Shown piece by piece: positions 19,305 through 27,463 of a DNA stretch of 39,085 bases. Origin of the DNA: Pirellulaceae bacterium (GTDB taxonomy: Bacteria > Planctomycetota > Planctomycetia > Pirellulales > Pirellulaceae). The position numbers and the translations under genes are program-made. Position 1 is the stretch's first letter. Every line of letters begins with the position of its first letter. The notes under the pieces were generated by a model that was given only the letters and a program-made list of their open reading frames with translations, made no database searches and was not told the origin of the DNA. The stretch is from contig JADHUC010000083.1 in NCBI GenBank assembly GCA_016784735.1, forward strand, positions 1-39,085. The letters run 5' to 3'.

Positions 19305-19790
19305 TCAGGATTTCGCTGCGTAGAGTTCTGCGAATTCGAGCACCCAAGTGTCGATCAATTCGACAAACGTGGCGGGATCTGCGTCCGCCAATCGCTCGAA
19401 ATGCTGGCGATTGAATACTTCCTTGTTATGGATCGTCCCCTTGGCATTCAGTTCAAAGATGTGCATCGAGGAATACGGTCGTATGGTCATCTCGATTCTG
19501 GTGTAGACGTTGTCCCGTATTCCTCGGGCGACCACGCGCACGTCATCGCGTTTGCAGGCGGCGCCCCAGCCGCGTTCTCCGTAGATCGTTTCGTACCGAA
19601 AACCCGGGAAATGACTGGGGAGCTTCCGTATGCAATTTTCGATGTATTCGGACAGTTCGAGCCGGTACTGGGAGTGGAGTCGCTTCAGTTCCTCTTCGCT
19701 GAGCGCATCCGCTTCGGCCTCGCGTGCCGCAGTCTCGCCGCGTCGGTGGCCGCGATGGATCGCCTTCTGAAGTCGCTGCTCGAAATCCAT
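19305..19790 (-). CDS. Conserved-looking hypothetical protein coupled to the Tex-like gene
   Basis: The 161-residue soluble protein begins with an alpha-helical, charged segment (FEQRLQKAIHRGHRRGE) and ends with DTWVLEFAELYAAK. No family is recognised. No signal peptide, membrane helix or catalytic motif is seen. Its ATG shares a base with the stop codon of the upstream Tex-like gene (TGATG), so translation is probably coupled and the protein may act with it. A GTG one codon earlier would give a 4-base overlap instead. Confidence 0.72.
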   Translation of the reverse strand: MDFEQRLQKAIHRGHRRGETAAREAEADALSEEELKRLHSQYRLELSEYIENCIRKLPSHFPGFRYETIYGERGWGAACKRDDVRVVARGIRDNVYTRIEMTIRPYSSMHIFELNAKGTIHNKEVFNRQHFERLADADPATFVELIDTWVLEFAELYAAKS

Positions 19791-22700
19791 CACGATTTCT
19801 CTTTTTCTTCCTCGTCGGTCGGCTTTTGCTCGTAAAATTGAAGCAAGTCAGAAAACGATCGCATCGGCTCTTTGCCTTCGACCATCTTGTCGGTGATCGG
19901 GCGGACCGGTTTCTTTTTTTGCGCTGGTCGGTGTACGTACTTCGGTTTCCCGCCCTTGTCACGCTTGCCCTGTTGCCTTCCCTCGGGGCGGCGGCCGTAT
20001 GGTTTGCCTTCCGGCCTTCCCGGTTTCCGTTCGCGCCCGCCGGGTTTCGGTCTGTCTCTGCGCTCCTCTCGTGGCGTCTCCGTTCCCGGCTTGATGGCTG
20101 TCAACGAGACGCGGCGGCGTTGTTTGTCCACCTCCACGACCCAAACGTTCACAATGTCCCCGACGCTGACGACTTCGTGCGGGTCACGAACGTACCGGTC
20201 GGCCAGGCGGCTGATGTGTATCAAACCGCTGTCGGGCAGACCGATATCGACGAACGCCCCGAAATCCACGACATTCAATATGGTCCCGCTCAGTTCCATT
20301 TCGGGTTGGAGGTCCTCCAGTCTCATCACCTCGCGGCGGAACATAGGCGGAGGCAGATCTTCGCGAGGGTCGCGCCCGGGGCGTGTCAAAGAACTGAGAA
20401 TGTCCTTCAGCAGCAGTTCGCCGATCTCCAACTCTGCCGCCAGGGCGGCGACGTCGGCGTTTCCAGCCCGCTCGGCCAGTGACGGCGGATTCCCCTCGGC
20501 GGCGACGACCTCCGCCGGTTCCGGCGGCGTTTCTTCGGGGACGGCCTGTGGCTGCTCGGCCGGCGCAGCAGATTCCTCCGGCCTCTCTTCCGCCTCCGTC
20601 GGTTCTTCCTTGGGTGGTTCTTCCTTGGCCGGTTCTGCCGCTTCCCCCAACTCCTCTTCCGTTTCGGCAGGCTGTTCCTGGGGTGGTTCTGGCGCTTCCT
20701 CTGGCTTCTCTTCTGTTTCGGCAGATTGTTCCTTGGGCGTTTCTGCCGATTCCTCCAACTCTTGCTCCGCCTTGGCCGGTTCCTTGTCGGCTGGCTCCTG
20801 TGTTGGCGGTTCGATTTTCGCGACGGACCTCTGCGGCGGTTTCTCCTGGGCTGTGTCGACTTTCTCTGGCTGTTGAGACGAGGCAACGCTGGCGGCCAAT
20901 TCCGAAACGCTGCCCCCAAGTTCTTCGATTACGCGCCCGGCGACCTCGTAGCTTTCCGGGTGGATCCATGTCGCATCCAGCGGATTGTCGCCACCGGTGA
21001 TCTTTAGGAAGCCGGCTGCCTGCACGAAGGTGGCGTCGCCAAAGCCGGGGACCTCTTTGAACTGGTCGCGATTGCGAAATGGACCGTTTTGCTGGCGATA
21101 CTCGTATAGTCGTCGGGCAGTCAACTGATTCAGGCCGGAAACGTACCGCAGCAACGCGGGGCTGGCCGTATTGACGTCGACCGCTACGAAGTTGACGCAA
21201 GATTCTACGACGGCGTCCAACGAGGTTTCCAGGTGCTTCGCCTTAACATCGTGCTGATACAAGCCAACGCCGATATTGGCTGGATTGATCTTGACTAGTT
21301 CCGAAAGAGGATCTTGCAGCCTGCGCCCGATGGATACTGCACTGCGCAGCACGGGATCGAACCTGGGCAACTCTTCGCGTCCCAGCGCACTTGTCGAATA
21401 GACGCTGGCGCCAGCTTCGTTGACGGTAACGTACTGGACGTCGAATTGGGCAAGTTCCTTCGCCAGGATGTCCGCGATCAGTTTCTCCGATTCTCGACAG
21501 GCGGCACCGTTGCCGATTGCGATAACCGGGATGTGGTACAGGGTGATCATTTCCACTATCTGCTGGCGGCCTCGCCGCACCACATCCGATTTTCCGATCA
21601 CGTGGATCACGGTATGCCCGAGCACATTGCCGAATTCGTCCAGTGCCGCCAGCTTGCAACCGCTGCGAAAGCCCGGATCAACGGCCAACACCCGACGACT
21701 GCGCACGGGAGGTTGCAGCAGTAGTTTACGCAGGTTTCGCGCGAACACATTCACCGCGTGAGCTTCTGCCTGTTCGGTCAACTCGCGGCGCACGTCGCGT
21801 TCCAAACTGGGCACAACCATGCGCGTCAAGGCGTCGCGCAAGCAGTTGCCGAGGAATTCGGAATGAGGATGGCTAGTCGGCACAAGCATCTGCTCGGCCT
21901 TGCTGGCCATAGCATCCATGTCCGCGTCGATTCTCACTCGGAGAATCTTCGAGCGTTCGCCGCGATTGAGTGCCAGGAGCCGATGGGGCGGGATCTGGGA
22001 GAGCGGCTCGCGGAAATCAAAATAGTCCTTGAAAGATTCGATTTTCTTCTGGCGTTTGCGTTTCTTGGCCTCTTTGCGCTGTTGAGCGGCAATTTGTTTA
22101 ACGGTCAGCTTGCGCTTGGTCTTGCGTGGTGCGACCGGGGCCGCGGATGGTTCTTCGGTAGCTTGATCGGTGGCTTGGGTTCCCTCGGCCGACACTGCAG
22201 GCTCAGACGCCGGTGGCGTTTCTTCTTCAGCGGAGACTGCATCCTCGGTGGTCGGAGCAGGCTGTTCGGGCGCGGCTGATTCGTCCGGCGGGGCAGCTTC
22301 CTCGGAGACCGTCGGCTGTTCGGGCGACGCGGGCTGTTCTACGGCATCGGTTTCGGTGGGGATGGGCTCGGCAGCGACAGAGTCATCCGAGGAAGTGGGC
22401 GGTGGTTCCTCGCTCTGTTGATCGGGAGCCGCCTCAGCGTCAGCACTGTCTGTCTCGACGGGAACCGATTCGGGTTCGACCAGCTCGGCGGGCTCCGCTT
22501 CGGACGATTCCGGTGTGTGAGTTTCGACGGCCGCATCGGTCTGTTCTGCTTCCGACGCCTTGTTGCCCGCGTTTTCTGGCGCAGGCTCCGGCTCTGCCGT
22601 TGGCTGCTGTTCCGCAACATCGTCCTGCGAGGGCTCGGCCGATTCCTCGACGCGGGTGCTGGCCAAAACCCCCGCTTTTCTCAAGATCTTTCGCAGTTCA

Positions 22701-23245
22701 TCCCGCAGAGAGAGGTTTTCGCTGAACCGCTCGGCGATCAGATGCCCGGCACCTTGCAGGACATCGGCCACCGCTGGCAGCGAGTTCTCTTCACTGACGA
22801 ACTCCTCCGCTCGAGCCTTGAGATCGGCAACGGAAGGGCCGCCTTCCAGAATTTCACACGCCAGCGGCTCCAAGCCACGGCTGCGGGCGGTGTTGGCCAG
22901 TGTTTGTTTTTTGGACCTGAACGGCTGGTACAGATCTTCCAGACAGCGCACCGAGTCGGCCTGATTGACGCGTTTGGCCAACTCGTCGGTCAGCTTCCCT
23001 TGGGATTCGAGCGTCTTTAGGATGCGCTGTTTGCGGTCCGCCAGAGCCCGCAGTCTCGCCACAGATTCCTGGACACAGCGAATCTGTTCTTCGTCCAGCC
23101 CGCCAGTCTGATCTTTGCGATAGCGTGTAACGAAGGGAACCGTGTTACCGTCATCCAGCAACTCGACCGTCGGTTGGACCTTCGCGATCGGCAAGTCCAC
23201 GTTTCGTGCGACTTGCTCCAGATCAACGTTCGCCGTGTTTTCCAT
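19790..23245 (-). CDS. tex: Tex-family RNA-binding protein with two large acidic insertions
   Basis: The 1151-residue protein has the Tex architecture. The N-terminal helical region contains NTVPFVTRYRKDQTGGLDE (about 34-52) and LEDLYQPFRSKKQT (102-115). The YqgF/RNase-H-like domain contains VLAVDPGFRSGCKLA (519-533) and PVIAIGNGAACRESE (573-587). The helix-hairpin-helix region runs about 690-750 (LLRYVSGLNQLTARRL, EVPGFGDATF). The S1 RNA-binding domain (about 984-1052) contains SGTILNVVDFGAFVDIG, GLIHISRL and DKQRRRVSLTAIKPG. Usual Tex proteins are about 720-800 residues. The excess comes from two Glu/Pro/Ala/Thr-rich insertions at about 198-370 (followed by a Lys/Arg tract 371-402) and about 790-920, plus a basic Arg/Gly/Lys tail (1055-1115). 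Tex proteins bind nucleic acid and influence transcription, and a cytoplasmic place is expected. Confidence 0.93.
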   Translation of the reverse strand: MENTANVDLEQVARNVDLPIAKVQPTVELLDDGNTVPFVTRYRKDQTGGLDEEQIRCVQESVARLRALADRKQRILKTLESQGKLTDELAKRVNQADSVRCLEDLYQPFRSKKQTLANTARSRGLEPLACEILEGGPSVADLKARAEEFVSEENSLPAVADVLQGAGHLIAERFSENLSLRDELRKILRKAGVLASTRVEESAEPSQDDVAEQQPTAEPEPAPENAGNKASEAEQTDAAVETHTPESSEAEPAELVEPESVPVETDSADAEAAPDQQSEEPPPTSSDDSVAAEPIPTETDAVEQPASPEQPTVSEEAAPPDESAAPEQPAPTTEDAVSAEEETPPASEPAVSAEGTQATDQATEEPSAAPVAPRKTKRKLTVKQIAAQQRKEAKKRKRQKKIESFKDYFDFREPLSQIPPHRLLALNRGERSKILRVRIDADMDAMASKAEQMLVPTSHPHSEFLGNCLRDALTRMVVPSLERDVRRELTEQAEAHAVNVFARNLRKLLLQPPVRSRRVLAVDPGFRSGCKLAALDEFGNVLGHTVIHVIGKSDVVRRGRQQIVEMITLYHIPVIAIGNGAACRESEKLIADILAKELAQFDVQYVTVNEAGASVYSTSALGREELPRFDPVLRSAVSIGRRLQDPLSELVKINPANIGVGLYQHDVKAKHLETSLDAVVESCVNFVAVDVNTASPALLRYVSGLNQLTARRLYEYRQQNGPFRNRDQFKEVPGFGDATFVQAAGFLKITGGDNPLDATWIHPESYEVAGRVIEELGGSVSELAASVASSQQPEKVDTAQEKPPQRSVAKIEPPTQEPADKEPAKAEQELEESAETPKEQSAETEEKPEEAPEPPQEQPAETEEELGEAAEPAKEEPPKEEPTEAEERPEESAAPAEQPQAVPEETPPEPAEVVAAEGNPPSLAERAGNADVAALAAELEIGELLLKDILSSLTRPGRDPREDLPPPMFRREVMRLEDLQPEMELSGTILNVVDFGAFVDIGLPDSGLIHISRLADRYVRDPHEVVSVGDIVNVWVVEVDKQRRRVSLTAIKPGTETPREERRDRPKPGGRERKPGRPEGKPYGRRPEGRQQGKRDKGGKPKYVHRPAQKKKPVRPITDKMVEGKEPMRSFSDLLQFYEQKPTDEEEKEKS

Positions 23246-23690
23246 GACCGCCCCAAGACAGGCCTACAATCTAGAACGCCGCCAATAAACTGCTGCGGAA
23301 CCGCGCAATCTAAGCCGTAATACCGCCTCTTGTCAATGATACTGGCAAGTAAGGTGAATCGAAAGCCTTGCTACGCGAGGTAATTGGATGATGTTAGGCT
23401 GGATAGAGGTGTCGGGAGTTTGGGTTTCGGGTGTCAGGTTTCGGGTGTCGGGCAAGACAAGCGTGACCGCTCGGGGCGCGTATTCTGAATCCCGTATCCC
23501 ACGCCCGCATCCCGTATCCCGACACCCGACACCCCAACCCCAATGCCACGCAATCAGACGAACCCGAGCAAGACGACTACGCACGCTGCTTGATCGAATC
23601 GTCTACATCGTTCAGACTAGACGCGTGGGCGGAAACGCCGTTCTGGCGATATCATGTTGTTTGGCACGCTCGCTGCTGGGAGACAATGAA
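23246..23690. other. Intergenic region between divergent tex and the 78-residue gene
   Basis: This 445-base stretch must hold divergent promoters. A repeat element at 23408-23534 fills part of it. A reading frame runs into the plus-strand gene from 23388, but its upstream part is repeat DNA without a ribosome binding site. I see nothing else. Confidence 0.5.
23408..23534. repeat. Inverted repeat built from GGTGTCGGG/GGTTTCGGG-type short units
   Basis: The left side contains GGTGTCGGG, GGGTTTCGGGTGTC and GGTTTCGGGTGTCGGG. The right side answers with ATCCCGTATCCC, CATCCCGTATCCC and CCCGACACCCGACACC. The outer ends are thus inverted, and each arm is a short tandem array of 6-8-base units. No coding potential. 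Confidence 0.82.
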
Positions 23691-23927
23691 ATGCTGAGTA
23701 CCGGGGAGGTTCTGAATACCTATTTCTTGGACACACGCTGTATGCTGCTGGAAATCGCGGCTACGTTGGATCGCCTGGACCGTGCGGCGGAAGACGGATC
23801 TGATGAGACACCGGGCGGGGATCCGCGGTTGGCGAAGATCTATCAGTCGCTGGCCGCGTTGGCCGAGAAGGAGACTACGCCTGATCGAGCCGAGCGGCTG
23901 TTGAACCTGTTCTCGGACTTGGACTGA
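23691..23927 (+). CDS. Small hypothetical protein (78 residues), first gene of the TatD-M28-ABC run
   Basis: The ATG at 23691 has GGGAG 8 bases upstream. The earlier in-frame part is repeat-derived. The product (MLSTGEVLNTYFLDTRCMLL at the start, ERLLNLFSDLD at the end) is predicted to be mostly alpha-helical, acidic, cytoplasmic and without a known motif. Its stop lies 13 bases before the TatD-like hydrolase ATG, which has its own GGGAGA, so the two form an operon. A helper or partner of the hydrolase is a guess from context only. Confidence 0.72.
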   Translation: MLSTGEVLNTYFLDTRCMLLEIAATLDRLDRAAEDGSDETPGGDPRLAKIYQSLAALAEKETTPDRAERLLNLFSDLD

Positions 23928-23940
23928 TGGGAGATTCGTC

Positions 23941-24786
23941 ATGCAGATAATCCAGCCTCACTATCACGGCATCGCTCGAACAGCCCAGGACTACGAACGG
24001 ATGGCCATGTCCGGCGTTGTTGCCGTGGGGGAACCGGCATTCTGGGCTGGCTTCGATCGGGCTTATCCCGAGACATTCTTGGACTACTTTCGCCAAATCA
24101 GCGAGTTTGAACCGACGCGTGCGGCGGAGTACGGCATACGGCATTTCTGCTGGGTGGCGGTCAATCCGAAGGAAGCGGAGAACCCGGAGCTGAGCTACGA
24201 AGTGATGCGTCACATGCCTGCGTTCTTCGACAAGCCCACGGTGTTGGGCGTCGGCGAAATCGGCTTTCACAAGACGTCGAAAAACGAGGAAGAGATCTTC
24301 GAAGCGCAACTCGACATGGCGATCAAGCACGATCAGTTGATTGTGATTCATACACCGCACTTGGCAGACAAAGTCCGCGGAACAAAACGCACGTTGGAGA
24401 TCCTGGCCCACGCGGACGTGGATCCGGAACGCGTCTGGGTGGACCACGTCGAGGAGCACACGATTCGCGAACCGCTGGACGCGGGTTACTGGGTCGGCTT
24501 CACGCTGTATCCCATCACCAAGTGCTCGCCCAGGCGCGGGGTGGATATGCTGGAGCAATACGGCCGCGAACGGATTCTCGTCAATTCGTCGGCCGACTGG
24601 GGGCCGAGCGATCCATTCTTGCTGCAAGAGTGCATCCTGGAGTTTCGCCGGCGCAACCATTCGCTGCAGGAGGCCATCGAGATCTTCCACAACAACCCGT
24701 GCCGCTTCCTTGGGCAGAACCCAAAATTCGATATCAAGCCGATACGCGTCGAGGAAATCGAACCGGAACCTGCGGTTGCTGGCTGA
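23941..24786 (+). CDS. TatD-like metal-dependent hydrolase
   Basis: The 281-residue protein has an amidohydrolase-type metal site: PHYHG (His-x-His, residues 7-9), VGEIGFHKT with the bridging Glu, VIHTPH, VDHVEEH and a late Asp in SSADWGPSD. The TIM-barrel layout and length agree with TatD-family enzymes, which include DNases and other phospho- or amide-hydrolases. It differs from classical TatD in its early segment (ARTAQDYERMAMSGVVAVGE). It resembles the TatD-like proteins found in some secondary-metabolite and ebo-type operons, but no other ebo gene is in this window. Substrate unknown. Downstream gap to the M28 peptidase gene is 43 bases. Confidence 0.83.
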   Translation: MQIIQPHYHGIARTAQDYERMAMSGVVAVGEPAFWAGFDRAYPETFLDYFRQISEFEPTRAAEYGIRHFCWVAVNPKEAENPELSYEVMRHMPAFFDKPTVLGVGEIGFHKTSKNEEEIFEAQLDMAIKHDQLIVIHTPHLADKVRGTKRTLEILAHADVDPERVWVDHVEEHTIREPLDAGYWVGFTLYPITKCSPRRGVDMLEQYGRERILVNSSADWGPSDPFLLQECILEFRRRNHSLQEAIEIFHNNPCRFLGQNPKFDIKPIRVEEIEPEPAVAG

Positions 24787-24829
24787 CCGCTCCCAACTGA
24801 TTGAATCGACGCGCGAATAAAGGATTTCC

Positions 24830-26695
24830 ATGATATATCGTTTCTGGACGCAAAATGCGTTTCGTGCGGCGGTAGCCGTCGTTGCGCTCCTACTGCTCTC
24901 GGCGAGTTCGAGTAGTCTCGCCCGTGACGCAAGTGCGCTCGTGCGCGTTTCCGAAGACATTCGCTTCCTGGCGTCCGACGAGTTGGAAGGGCGTGGGCCC
25001 GGGACGAAGGGGTTGGAGCAGGCGGCGAAGCACATTCGGGACGAGTTCCAGCGACTTGGGCTGAAGAGCGGCGGGCCGGACGGATCCTACATGCAACCGT
25101 TCCGAGTACCGATAGGGGCAAAAGTCGTTGCTCAAAAGACGACGCTAGCCCTGCGCAGCCCCAACGAGAAGACGCTAGAGATCGAGTTGGGGCACAGTTT
25201 CCAGCCAATGGCCATTGGCGGCTCGGGGAAGGCGAAAGCGGGAATCGTATTCGCCGGATACGGAATTTCGGCGCCAAAGCTGAAGTATGACGACTATCAG
25301 GCGATCGACGCGTCCGGAAAAGTCCTGATCATAATCCGCCGCGAACCACAACAAGACGATCCCAATAGTGTTTTCGACGGAAAGAAGGTCACGTCTCACT
25401 CGTTCATCCGCACAAAGCTGACCCAGGCCAAGAGCGCGAAGGCCGCGGCCGTGTTGTTCGTGAATGATGCGTTCACCACGGCCTCGAAAAAGAAGGACGA
25501 ACTGGTCGCGCCGAACGGCTTTGGCGGCCGAGCGATGGGCGTTCCTTTTGCGCACTTGACTCAGGCCACCGTAGACGAACTGCTCGAACAATCCCCCGTC
25601 AAATCAGCGGACGGAGATCAGTTTGCGAGCGTAGCAGCGATCGAAAAGGAAATAGACCATTCCTTCCAGCCTCTTTCGCAGTCGCTTGATGGCTGGTCGG
25701 CTGAACTGGAATTCACATTCGAGAAGGTGGACGCCGACGTGGCGAACGTCATCGGGGTACTCGAAGGCGAAGGACCGCTGGCTCACGAGACGGTTATCTT
25801 GGGTGCACACTACGATCATTTGGGCTTTGGAGGTGCTGGGTCGAGGAGACCGGCCGAGCGTGCTATCCACAACGGGGCGGATGACAACGCGTCTGGGACC
25901 GCGGCCATTCTGGAACTGGCTCGTCGATGGGCGCAACAAGAACAACGCCCGCCGCGACGTTTGGTATTTATTGCGTTTAGCGCCGAGGAACGGGGGCTCG
26001 TCGGCAGCAATTACTACATCCAGCATCCATCCTTTCCCCTGAAAGATACGGTCGCCATGTTAAATTTTGACATGGTTGGACGGTTAAGGAACCGCACGCT
26101 AACGGTCATGGGAGCGGGATCGGGCAAGGAGTTCTCGGATCTGCTGGACCGTGCCGACAACGACGAGCAGTTGGAACTGAAGAAAGTGGTCGGCACAACG
26201 GCCTCCGGCGATCATTTCGGTTTCTACCGGCGAGAGATACCGTGCCTGCATTTCTGCACGGGCTTCACCAACGAGTACCACACGCCGGAGGACGATTTCG
26301 AGACGATCAACGTGGAAGGCGTGGTCCAGACGGTCGATTTCAGCGAACGTGTCCTGGACGCCGTGCTTGGCCTAGCGCAACGGCCTCAGTTCGTGAAGGC
26401 CGGCACGACCGGCCGTGCCGTTGGTCCCTCGGCATACGTTGGCATAACGCTTGCCACGGGCGGCACCGGCGGAGTGCCCATTGCGAGCGTGGCAGACGAC
26501 TCGCCGGCCGACCGTGCAGGATTGCAGCCCGGCGACGTCATTGTCCAATTAGACGACACGCCGATCGCCAATGCCCAGGGATTGTTTGCCGTTCTAATCA
26601 AGAGCAAACCGGGCAAGATCGTTCGGATCGTCGTTCAGCGCGATGGAGAGAAAGTCACCTGTTCCGTGACCTTGGGCCGCCGGCCAGGCGGCTAA
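24830..26695 (+). CDS. Secreted M28-family aminopeptidase with PA and PDZ domains
   Basis: The 621-residue protein has an N-terminal signal peptide (FRAAVAVVALLLLSASSSSLA). A protease-associated (PA) domain spans about 130-260 (AGIVFAGYGISAPKLKYDDY). The M28 zinc-peptidase domain spans about 300-510 with all five metal ligands visible: His327 (GAHYDHLG), Asp351 (GADDNASG), Glu387 next to catalytic Glu386 (FSAEERGL), Asp414 (LNFDMVG) and His484 (NEYHTPED). A PDZ domain occupies about 535-615 (SPADRAGLQPGDVIVQLDD). Such enzymes release N-terminal amino acids from peptides in the periplasm or outside. AAGGA lies before the ATG. The PDZ domain probably binds a peptide end or partner. Confidence 0.94.
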   Translation: MIYRFWTQNAFRAAVAVVALLLLSASSSSLARDASALVRVSEDIRFLASDELEGRGPGTKGLEQAAKHIRDEFQRLGLKSGGPDGSYMQPFRVPIGAKVVAQKTTLALRSPNEKTLEIELGHSFQPMAIGGSGKAKAGIVFAGYGISAPKLKYDDYQAIDASGKVLIIIRREPQQDDPNSVFDGKKVTSHSFIRTKLTQAKSAKAAAVLFVNDAFTTASKKKDELVAPNGFGGRAMGVPFAHLTQATVDELLEQSPVKSADGDQFASVAAIEKEIDHSFQPLSQSLDGWSAELEFTFEKVDADVANVIGVLEGEGPLAHETVILGAHYDHLGFGGAGSRRPAERAIHNGADDNASGTAAILELARRWAQQEQRPPRRLVFIAFSAEERGLVGSNYYIQHPSFPLKDTVAMLNFDMVGRLRNRTLTVMGAGSGKEFSDLLDRADNDEQLELKKVVGTTASGDHFGFYRREIPCLHFCTGFTNEYHTPEDDFETINVEGVVQTVDFSERVLDAVLGLAQRPQFVKAGTTGRAVGPSAYVGITLATGGTGGVPIASVADDSPADRAGLQPGDVIVQLDDTPIANAQGLFAVLIKSKPGKIVRIVVQRDGEKVTCSVTLGRRPGG

Positions 26696-26719
26696 TACAC
26701 TCGTCCAGGCAGTTCGGTT

Positions 26720-27463
26720 TTGACAATATCGGTCGACCAACTCACCAAGCGTTTCGTTGGAGGCGGCAGGGAGATCCTGGCGGTGGATCGCCTTACGTTC
26801 GCCGTTGCGCCCCGCGAAGTCTACGGTCTACTCGGACCCAACGGTGCCGGCAAGACGACGACGATCAGGATGGTCGTCGGTCTGCTCCGGCCGGACAGCG
26901 GTTATGCCGAAGTCGGAGGCTTTAGCACATCGGACGACCCGGATGAAGTGAAGGCGCGGATCGGGCTTGTCGCGGCCAGCGACGGACTTTACCCGTGGTT
27001 GTCCGTCCGGGAAATGCTGCTGTTCTTTGCCGATCTTTACCGAGTGGAGCCTGCGACAGCCCGATCTGAACTCGAACGGCTGAGCGAGCTGCTGCAATTG
27101 TCTGATTTTGTGGACCGACGGTGCTCGACATTGAGCACGGGACAGAGACAGCGCGTCACGCTGGCTCGTGCGCTGATTCACGATCCCCCGGTTGTTTTGC
27201 TGGACGAGCCGACACGTGGACTGGACGTCATCGGTACGCAGGTGGTATTCGATTACATCGGTCATTTGCGTGAACAAGGCAAAGCGGTGATTGTCAGCAC
27301 GCACCGTTTGGACGAGGCCCAGCGATTGTGCGATCGGTTCGGCCTGCTGCACCAAGGGCGCCTATTACACGAAGGGACACTGGCCCAACTTCAGGCCGAG
27401 ACGGGATGTAAGTCGCTTGTCGAGATGTTCACGCACGTTGTCCGGGAGGCAATGGCCGGCTGA
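26720..27463 (+). CDS. ABC transporter ATP-binding protein, NatA-like
   Basis: The 247-residue ATPase has Walker [11 protein letters not shown], the signature LSTGQRQRV, Walker [13 protein letters not shown] and the switch His in STHRLDEA, so it should hydrolyse ATP. The best start is a TTG at 26720, because no in-frame ATG precedes the N-terminal beta-strand ([10 protein letters not shown]). The ribosome binding site is weak. The gene starts 24 bases after the M28 peptidase gene, and its stop shares a base with the start of the permease gene (TGATG). By homology to NatA it would power export by the following permease (Na+ in NatAB). The true substrate is unknown. Confidence 0.93.
   Translation: MTISVDQLTKRFVGGGREILAVDRLTFAVAPREVYGLLGPNGAGKTTTIRMVVGLLRPDSGYAEVGGFSTSDDPDEVKARIGLVAASDGLYPWLSVREMLLFFADLYRVEPATARSELERLSELLQLSDFVDRRCSTLSTGQRQRVTLARALIHDPPVVLLDEPTRGLDVIGTQVVFDYIGHLREQGKAVIVSTHRLDEAQRLCDRFGLLHQGRLLHEGTLAQLQAETGCKSLVEMFTHVVREAMAG

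Noticed and set aside
23941-24786. Ebo-type operon suggested by the TatD-like hydrolase
   Set aside because: No UbiA-type prenyltransferase, dehydroquinate-synthase-like or other ebo gene accompanies it.
23875-25035. 386-codon minus-strand frame opposite the TatD-like and M28 genes
   Set aside because: Antisense shadow. The plus-strand proteins have full metal sites and ribosome binding sites, and the antisense product resembles nothing.
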